From assembly GCA_032718475.1 (NCBI GenBank), contig JAUCBJ010001385.1, positions 44,457 to 108,456 on the forward strand: a stretch of 64,000 nucleotides of DNA, in the 5' to 3' direction. The notes under the pieces were generated by a model. That model was not told where the DNA came from. It did no database searches and saw nothing but the letters and a program-made list of their open reading frames with translations. Source of the stretch: Nemertoderma westbladi. Its lineage: Eukaryota > Xenacoelomorpha > Nemertodermatida > Nemertodermatidae. Below are positions 44,070 to 51,700 of this stretch, one piece after another (within the stretch, counting starts at the first letter, position 1; the number at the start of each line of letters is the position of its first letter). The position numbers were made by a program, and so were the translations under genes.

Positions 44070-44092
44070 CTACGGTCATGAATAAGTTAAGC
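44043..44092. repeat. 25-bp tandem duplication splitting the accessory ORF
   Basis: Two exact copies of AACTACGGTCATGAATAAG-TTAAGC lie end to end. Since 25 leaves a remainder of one when divided by three, the second copy shifts the frame and brings a TAA into the upstream ORF at 44062-44064. Confidence 0.93.
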
Positions 44093-45000
44093 AAACTTAT
44101 CATCATCCAGTCCTCCTGCAGGATATATCGCTTCTGATATACCTTTATCGCTCCTCTGCGAAACTGATATACCTCCTGCTTTCCCGGTCTCGCTCCCCAC
44201 TTCAGCGAGTTCGCTAGTTCTGCTCCGTATTCTTCCCTAAACTTCCCCCAATCCATTGGTTTGTGGCATACGAGCCCCAATAATTGGCCCATCGCCACCG
44301 CCCCGCATTGGCCTGAGTTCTCGACCACCCCCAATCCATCCGGTGCCGTCATAGCCATAAAGACTTTCTGCATATCCAGGAGGTTGGTGGCGTCCGGACC
44401 GATGATCCTCTCCGCGTCCTCGCGAATCGCCGATCCCACTTTCGTCGTCGACTTCTCTCTTACTAAGACTTGTACCGCTTTCGGCAGTCGGTCTAATTTC
44501 GGCCCGTCCTTCTTCCCATACGTCCCTAGGTCGAATAAGAAGATGTCCCCATTCGGCGCGGCCAAATGTAGGAGTATGGTCCTGGCCGACCCTGCCGTTC
44601 CTCGTCTTGAACCCGCTTCGTCCTCCACGGTTCCCTCGTCATCTAGGATCATATATCCTCCTCTGTTGACGGACTCTATGAATCTTTTCCAGTCCTTCCT
44701 CGGCGATTCCCTCGGATACTTCGGAATCCCGAACTTCGCTTCGTCCCCTTTCACCACGTAGTGGAAGTGTTGGAAGATCGCGTTGTCCAGCGACGGCGTC
44801 CCGTAGGTCCCGACCAACCGCTGTTCGTGCGCCTCCCGGAAGTGATCCTGCAGCGCTCGTGCCGAGTGACCCCTTTCCAACCTCTCGTAGTATCCTCTCG
44901 TCTTCTCCTCCGGGTGTCTTTCGGTGAAATCCACCAATATCTCTTTTCCTCCTGACTCCGCCTTTCTCTTCCTGATCAGCTTACTCGCCATTCCGAACAC
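44062..45000 (-). CDS. BEL accessory ORF, 5' part: DEDD 3'-5' exonuclease-like domain (tentative)
   Basis: 312 codons from an ATG, between pol and the zinc-knuckle ORF. A basic N-terminus is followed by a domain with the order of a DEDD (RNase D/WRN-type) exonuclease: a GGYMILDDEGT stretch with D120/E122 as a possible motif I, ILLHLAAPNGDIFLFDLG (residues 142-159), KVGSAIREDAERI with D195 (motif II-like), TNLLDMQ, and WGARPGKQEVYQF (residues 268-280), resembling the W-x-x-RPL-x-x-x-Q-x-x-YA block. The final catalytic Asp expected a few residues after Tyr278 is not seen (arginine/glycine there), so activity is doubtful. Extra ORFs with DEDD exonuclease-like domains have been described in rotifer LTR elements. 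The assignment rests on motif order only. The frame ends at the 25-bp duplication. Confidence 0.55.
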   Translation of the reverse strand: MFGMASKLIRKRKAESGGKEILVDFTERHPEEKTRGYYERLERGHSARALQDHFREAHEQRLVGTYGTPSLDNAIFQHFHYVVKGDEAKFGIPKYPRESPRKDWKRFIESVNRGGYMILDDEGTVEDEAGSRRGTAGSARTILLHLAAPNGDIFLFDLGTYGKKDGPKLDRLPKAVQVLVREKSTTKVGSAIREDAERIIGPDATNLLDMQKVFMAMTAPDGLGVVENSGQCGAVAMGQLLGLVCHKPMDWGKFREEYGAELANSLKWGARPGKQEVYQFRRGAIKVYQKRYILQEDWMMISLLNLFMTVVA

Positions 45001-46228
45001 TACACTCGCTCACCTGTAGGGTGGTGCCTTACCAAGGCGCAATACAGATGAGTGATGTATTAAGATGTTTCGTACAGTTCGATAATGGCCTAGTTTTCTA
45101 CTTAACTGCGCCTTTCAAGCTTAATTTAATCTAATTAATTTCGGAGCTAGTAAATCAGCCTAATTTACAATTTCCGTCCGTTACTTTTATTATGTTCTAG
45201 AACGACTTTCCTTGCGTTACCACTATTTTCCGATTTTTTTTTTAGCCCTATTCTATTTATTTATTTATTTTGCTTTGATTCTACTGTCCTACTACTTACT
45301 ACTGCCTATGGATTTATTCTATCCTCTGATCCATATTCTGGCCTACTCAGTGGGCCTATGCAGTACAGCAGTATGCGTCGTGTGGCCACACGATTTATCC
45401 AGCTGCACTCATATGCCCCCCTCTCGCTACTAACTCTACTTACTGCTAACTAATATCTATATCCTATTTACCCCTTTTATCTCTCACTCTCTCTCTCTAA
45501 CTAATGGTACTACGTACCTACTAACCCTAACTAACTATTGGTACTACGTACCCTCTAACTCTAACTCTAACTAGGTACTACGTACCTACTAACTCTCTAA
45601 CTATCGGTACTACGTACCCTCTAACTAACTAACTATTGGTACTACGTACCCTCTAACTCTAACTCTAACTAGGTACTACGTACCTACTAACTCTCTAACT
45701 ATCGGTACTACGTACCCTCTAACCCTAACTAACTATTGGTACTACGTACCCTCTAACTCTCTAACTATCGGTACTACGTACCCTCTAACCCTAACTAACT
45801 ATTGGTACTACGTACCCTCTAACTCTCTAACTATCGGTACTACGTACCCTCTAACTCTAACTCTAACTAGGTACTACGCACCTACTAACTAACTAACTCT
45901 AGGTACTACGTACCTACTAACTAACTAACTCTAGGTACTACGTACCTACTAACTAACTAACTCTAGGTACTACGTACCTACTAACTAACTAACTCTAGGT
46001 ACTACGTACCTACTAACTAACTAACTTTTATTTTTATTTTATTTTATTTGTGTGGGAAGGGCGTCTCGCCCTCAATCCCACCCCCCTCAGTCCAAAACTT
46101 GGACGACTAAACTCCACTCTAACTCCGCTCTAAGGTGCTCCTTCTAAGAGACAGCATTTACCTACCGCTCTCCTGCAGGTTTTTCTGTCCTTCGCACCTA
46201 TCTTTCCACCTATCCGCACTTCTACCGA
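45001..46228 (-). other. BEL region between pol and accessory ORF, with tandem repeat
   Basis: Includes a pyrimidine/AT-rich stretch and, at about 45505-46025, about twenty copies of a ~27-32-bp repeat built on GGTACTACGTACC plus CTAACTAACTAACT. No ORF; may act as leader or spacer for the accessory message. Confidence 0.65.
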
Positions 46229-48724
46229 TCAGACTCTTCCGTCCTCGTCGGAGTAGGTGCCTACAACTCTCGCCAACCGCCATTGGTTGTTGATGATAGT
46301 ATCATCCGTGACGATTACGAGATCTCCCTCTCTTAACTCCCTGTTTGGCTTCCTCCACTTGCTTCGCTTATGGAGCGTGGGTAGGTATTCTTCTACCCAC
46401 CTCCTCCAATACTCTGCGCTTATTGCTTTAGCGACTTTCCAACTCTGGCGGGAATGTATGTCATCTGGGTCTACACCCCGCATATCGATGGTCGCTGGCC
46501 TTTCCATTAGAAAATGGCTAGGCGTCAACACGTCTAATGACTCAGGGTCATCATTCTCCGGATATAGCGGTCTGCTATTAATGATCCCCTCGCACTTCGC
46601 AAGTACTGTTCGTAAAACGTCCTCAGTGACCATGTGGGTGTTCATTAACTTCGTCATTAGACGCTTTGAACTGCCCACCAATCTCTCGACGCATCCTAGT
46701 GTATGTGGTGCATACGGCGTCCTTCTCTCCCACTTTACTTGTCGTCTTCTCATGGCCGCCCTGACTTCTTCTCCTTCTAAGATGTCCAAGGCCTCTGCCA
46801 TCTCACTCTCTGCGCCCACAAAGTTGGTGCCGTTGTCGCTGTATATCACTGCGATCGTCCCACCCTTGCGGTCCCTAAACCTTTCTAAGGCGTTAATGAA
46901 CGCTGATGCGGTTGCATCTTGGGCGAGTTCTATCCCCACCGCCCGCGTATTGTTGCATACGAAGATAATGCCGTAACGTTTCTCCGTGTGTCGCATCACT
47001 TTGATCTTTATCGGCCCGAACATGTCCACACCGCAATGCGTAAATGGCGGGTCGTGCTGTCTTACCCTACTCGCCGGTAGTGGCGCCATCTCCTGTACGG
47101 CTCGCTCCTTCTTCGCTCGTCGGCAGGTCTGGCACTGCCCCACTACCGCTTTCACCTTCTTCCTTAGTTGTTTGACCCAATAGGTCCTCCTTATCTCTGT
47201 GAGGGTTCGGTTGGTGCCCCCATGCAGTATCGATTTGTGGGAGTCCCATATGATCTGGTGTACTATAGGCGATCCTGTGGGAATGATGATGGGTTTAGGT
47301 GGCACGACTATACTGTTGTTATATCCCACCCTAGAATTCATTACTAGAATCCCATCGTAGTTTAGTTGTGGCGACAGCGTGATCAACTCGCTATCTCGTC
47401 GGAGGTGCTGTTGGTTACCGACGCGTTCCACCTCGTCGCCGTAGTTCTTGCGTTGTTCATAGCGGATCACTGCCTTGGCCGCTCCTTCCAGATCTATGGT
47501 TATCCTGGTCTTCTTGTCCTTGCCGACTCCAACAAGGAAGTTCCCAAAGGCTCTCCAGTACGCCACTAGTTTCCTGGTCTTATACCAACTGGAACTGTAG
47601 CTGAGGAGTTTATCCGTCGGGTTATCGCACAGTTCCCTTCCTGGTTGCACGTCCCTAATCTCCCTCACCATCTGGGAGTATATCTCTTCTCCCTCCGAAT
47701 CTCCCTCTTCTCCTTCTGATACTACTTCCGAGCCCGGGTCCACCTTCCTCATCGGCGGCCAGGCCTCCCTATCGCTCAGGAATTGTGGCCCATGTTGCCA
47801 CAATACTTCCTTCTTCAGGAATGTGTGGCGTTCCACGCCCCTCGACAGCAAGTCCGCTGGGTTCTCATCTGTTGGGCAGTAGTGCCACCTTTCCAGTTCT
47901 GTGCTCGCCCTTATTTCGTCCACTCTATTCGCGACGAATATCGGGTATCTCGTCTTTTCATTGTGTAGCCAACCAAGCACTACCATGGAGTCCGTCCAGT
48001 AGTGTGTCTCCACTATGTTGGGAATTGTATCCACTAGGTAGGCTGTGGCTCTAACTCCTAGTCTCGCAGCTGTCAATTCTAACTTGGGAACAGATGCTGA
48101 ATCTGGCGGCGTTGACTTAGCTTTGCTAAAGGCTAGTCTGGGCTTGTGAGGCCCCTCTCGTTGTACTAAATAGAGTGCCGCTCCGTATGCCTCTAACGAC
48201 GCGTCGGAGAACATATGTAAGTCCAGATTCGTCATGTTCCTGTCCGGAAAATACACTCGCGGCATGTTGTATGTTCCCATCCTCTCCAAGTCTCCTGTCC
48301 ATTTGCTCCACTGTTTCTTGATGTCCTCTGGTACCTCTACATCCCATTCATCCTTCAATTTATATACTCTCTTGAGTATCTGTTTCCCCGTGACTAGTAG
48401 TGGGGATGCTAGGCCTAGGGGATCGTATATCCTTGCTATATACGATACATAACCCCTCTTCGTATGGGTGTCTGCGCCCTCCTGGCTCAGCTGATACTTC
48501 AGTTCGTCTGTTTTCCTATCCCACACGATTCCCAATGCCTTCTGCTGGGATTCCGTTCTCTCAATCGCCATGTCCTGTCCTTTGGCTGTTGTAGGGTTGT
48601 CCATGGTCGATCCTGGTTTCTTGTCTTCTATTTCCTTGATAAATTCTTCTGAACTGGATTGGAATTTGGTCAGGTTGAAGCCGGATCCTTTCAGGATGTC
48701 GCCCTGTTTCCAGTATCTCCTCAA
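46229..48724 (-). CDS. BEL Pol, 3' part: RT thumb, RNase H, integrase
   Basis: 831 codons; the frame opens with TTG, so this is a continuation of the upstream ORF in a frame offset by one base rather than an independent gene. Order: RT thumb/connection (GSGFNLTKFQSS, RIYDPLGLASPLLVTGK); RNase H with MFSDASLEAYGAALY near residue 171 and HYWTDSMVVLGWL; integrase zinc-binding H-x-H/C-x2-C with HQIIWDSHKSILHGG (about 487) and CQTCRRAK (about 529); catalytic core D in GVDMFGP (about 563), D in SDNGTNF (about 627) and E in GCVERLV, with 49 residues between the last two; C-terminal DUF5641-like part (LREGDLVIVTDD, WRLARVVGTY). An in-frame TGA at 46229-46231 ends it about 34 codons before the next stop in the same frame, cutting off a stretch that still looks like the family's normal C-terminus. 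Confidence 0.93.
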   Translation of the reverse strand: MRRYWKQGDILKGSGFNLTKFQSSSEEFIKEIEDKKPGSTMDNPTTAKGQDMAIERTESQQKALGIVWDRKTDELKYQLSQEGADTHTKRGYVSYIARIYDPLGLASPLLVTGKQILKRVYKLKDEWDVEVPEDIKKQWSKWTGDLERMGTYNMPRVYFPDRNMTNLDLHMFSDASLEAYGAALYLVQREGPHKPRLAFSKAKSTPPDSASVPKLELTAARLGVRATAYLVDTIPNIVETHYWTDSMVVLGWLHNEKTRYPIFVANRVDEIRASTELERWHYCPTDENPADLLSRGVERHTFLKKEVLWQHGPQFLSDREAWPPMRKVDPGSEVVSEGEEGDSEGEEIYSQMVREIRDVQPGRELCDNPTDKLLSYSSSWYKTRKLVAYWRAFGNFLVGVGKDKKTRITIDLEGAAKAVIRYEQRKNYGDEVERVGNQQHLRRDSELITLSPQLNYDGILVMNSRVGYNNSIVVPPKPIIIPTGSPIVHQIIWDSHKSILHGGTNRTLTEIRRTYWVKQLRKKVKAVVGQCQTCRRAKKERAVQEMAPLPASRVRQHDPPFTHCGVDMFGPIKIKVMRHTEKRYGIIFVCNNTRAVGIELAQDATASAFINALERFRDRKGGTIAVIYSDNGTNFVGAESEMAEALDILEGEEVRAAMRRRQVKWERRTPYAPHTLGCVERLVGSSKRLMTKLMNTHMVTEDVLRTVLAKCEGIINSRPLYPENDDPESLDVLTPSHFLMERPATIDMRGVDPDDIHSRQSWKVAKAISAEYWRRWVEEYLPTLHKRSKWRKPNRELREGDLVIVTDDTIINNQWRLARVVGTYSDEDGRV

Positions 48725-51700
48725 CCGTATTTCCAGACTCCATACCGTCGTCTACGTAGAAGCCGCGTCGGATCATATCGACGGCCCTACTGCTGTATCT
48801 ATCTTCCTTCCCCTTTACCGTGTCTCTCACTGCCATAGTCGTCGTAAACGAGGACGACTTGGCCCCCATATTTTGTACTACCATCTTATACACTGGTATT
48901 ACCGGCGGTTCTTCTTCGCCGTTATACCATAAGAAGCGTTGACTGTCACTATCTTCTTCCGTTACACGGACCTGGTTGAACATGCCTTCTATGTCACACG
49001 TGAAGGCGTGTTTCCCATTCCTAAATCTAAGTAGTACTTCTATGCCCGAATTGTATATGTTTGGGCCCTCTAGTAGGTAATCGTTTAAGCACTTTCCGTC
49101 GGTCTTTGCCGATGCATCGACTACCATCCTAAGTTTACCTTTCTTTGGGTCTAAAGCTACGTGGAGTGGCAGGTAGTATGTCCTGTCCGTGTTCGGTTCG
49201 TCGACCGGTAACTCCACGGCCCATCCCTTCTCGACGTACTTCTTGATCGTTTTGTGAATGTACTCGTTCTTCTCGGGGCTCCGTTGTAGTGTTTGTTTCA
49301 GCTTGCGGAGTCTCGTGAGTACCATCCCTCTATTATCGGGTAGCGGTATCTTCGGTAGTTTCCATACCATTCCTATTGTATACCGCCCCTCATCACACGT
49401 CATCGATTCCTCCACACTTTGTAGAGCCTGCTTGTCTTCTACCGAGGTCCCGACCCCGGTCTCTTTCAGTCCCTCGAAGTCTTGTCTGAGCAGTCTTTTA
49501 AGCTGCTCCTCTGCTCCCTCATCACCCATTTCCTGCATTGTTCCCGCGAACATGCATCCTGATGTCTCCGACATCCTGAATGGTATCTTGCTCTTAATTG
49601 GACCACTCAGCGTCCACCCGAATGGCGTTAGTATAGCCACCGGGTCGCTCTGCTTGTCTTCGCCGAAGACCGTTTGCATTCTTTCGTGGGCCGTCGGGCA
49701 GTCCATTCCTACTATGATGGATACCTTCCTAACGTCCACGTCTGGGATTGAGAAGTCAATGTTGTCCAGGAATTTGTATTGCTCGACCTCGATGTTGGTT
49801 GGCCGCCTGGCATTGATGTTAATTGACTCTATTACTTGGATGGGGTCGATGGTTGCCCCATAGTCGCATCCTGGTGCCACTGCTGCAATTGCGCACCGTC
49901 CTGTCCTCATCTCTAGGATCTCGTCTTTGCTAGAGATGGTTGTCACCGCCATCCTGCTTGGCCTCGTTCTCAACCCTATTTCTTCGGCTACCCATTCCTC
50001 TACTAATGTGAAGGCAGCTCCACTATCAACCAGCATTAGTGTTGTTACTGATCGATTGCCTTCCCCGATCACTCGTACTGGTACTACTCCAAGTAGCACT
50101 GTTCCTCTCTTCTTCGCCCCTACTGTGCTCGTTGCCATCGTCTGGCCTCTCCTTTGGCCAAACTTGACCGGCTTCTCTTGGCATTCCCTGGCCTTGTGTC
50201 CACTCTTTACACATCGCGAGCAGATTTTATTGCTCGACGCGTAATCTATCTGGTCTTGCCTCGGTAGCGCCTGCCAGTACCTGCAGTTCATGGTTTTATG
50301 AAGCGCATTTGCGTGTAACTGGCATTTGCTCTTTGGGTCGTAGCCCTCTTTATACAATGCGTTGCGTATCGCAGTTATATTTGTACCAAAGTCCCTACTG
50401 TTCTTATTGACTGGATTTGGCCTACTGGACGTACTGGGGTTATGTTTATTCATGTTGTTATTGTTCCCCTGTCCGTTCCATGATGTTGTCTTATCTTCGC
50501 TTGTCTGTGGACTTGCAGTCCCCTGCGTCGCTGCGTATGGCAATGATTGCCTGAGTCTCGGTAACGCGTTCGATGTATTGTGCTCTGGTTTGGGCCTGTA
50601 GTGATCTGTCTTTGGTCCCTTTCCCAGGCTATCTTCACTATAGACTGGGTCCGTTATTAGTTCAGCCTCGTAATTTAAGAAGTTTGACATTTCTTCTAAA
50701 CCTGGTTCCGCACCCTTCTTGTCTCGGGTGGAGAAAGCGATCTTCCTCCATTTGTTGCGCAGCCAGCTCGGTAGTGCCTGCGCTATCGTGGTGATGTTAT
50801 TGGACGCGTTGAGTTCGTATGGCGCGTCTAGCGTCTTCAGCACGATCAGCGCCTTCTCGACTTTGTTAGCAAACGTCTTAATGCTAACGGGGTTATCCTG
50901 TAGGCCACCCGATGTTATGCCTCTCAGCGTCTGCCTGATGATCTTGGCCGGGTGCCCGTATTCCCTATCCAGTGCCCGCCATGCTGTCGTGAAGCCGCCC
51001 TCTATTCCTTGGTATTGCCTCACGATATCGTATGCTGGGCCTCCCGTGTACACTTGTAGATACTTTAGGCACTCCGCCTGCGTCAAGTTTTTTGTTAGTA
51101 TTTCGTTACTATACATTCGCCGAAACTGTAAGTATTCTTCCGGCCTGCTCCCATCGAATTTGAACGGTTCCACGGGTGGTAATTCGATCCTCGTTTTCAA
51201 CGCATCGATCAACGTGGCCATCCCCATTGCCTGCGCTTCTAATGGATTCGACGGGTGCTGTATAGTTTCCCCTGTCTGGTGCGGTTCGTCCGTCCTATTT
51301 CTTGATCTTCTCTGACTCGGATATGTCATCGGGGGTAGCGGCCCCCTCCATATGTCTGTATCACACGACCTGTTTTCATCTAGGGGTCTCGTTGTTCTTG
51401 TTCCTGTCGGGGTATATTGTTGATATTGTGATGGGGGAATGTCACCCTGTCCCCCCCCCACCGGTATGTCTGGTACTGGGGTTGATGTTAATACGTTGGG
51501 GCCCATGCACCTATCCGCAATAATTCCCCCCTCCCCTGGGTATATGTTATGTCCCTGCATGCTGTAGTCATACTGCTGTGCTGGTACCGGTATAGGCCTA
51601 TCAGCTACTGGCCTACTCGCCGGTATGTATTCCGCGACTTCCGGGTTTAATCCCGTTGTCCGCGCTATCCTATCGCCTACATTGCCTCTCTCAGTATGGC

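Noticed and set aside
42432-45000. Accessory region as a retroviral-type envelope gene
   Set aside because: No signal peptide, no transmembrane segment and no furin-type site; zinc knuckles and basic tails indicate a nucleic-acid-binding protein.
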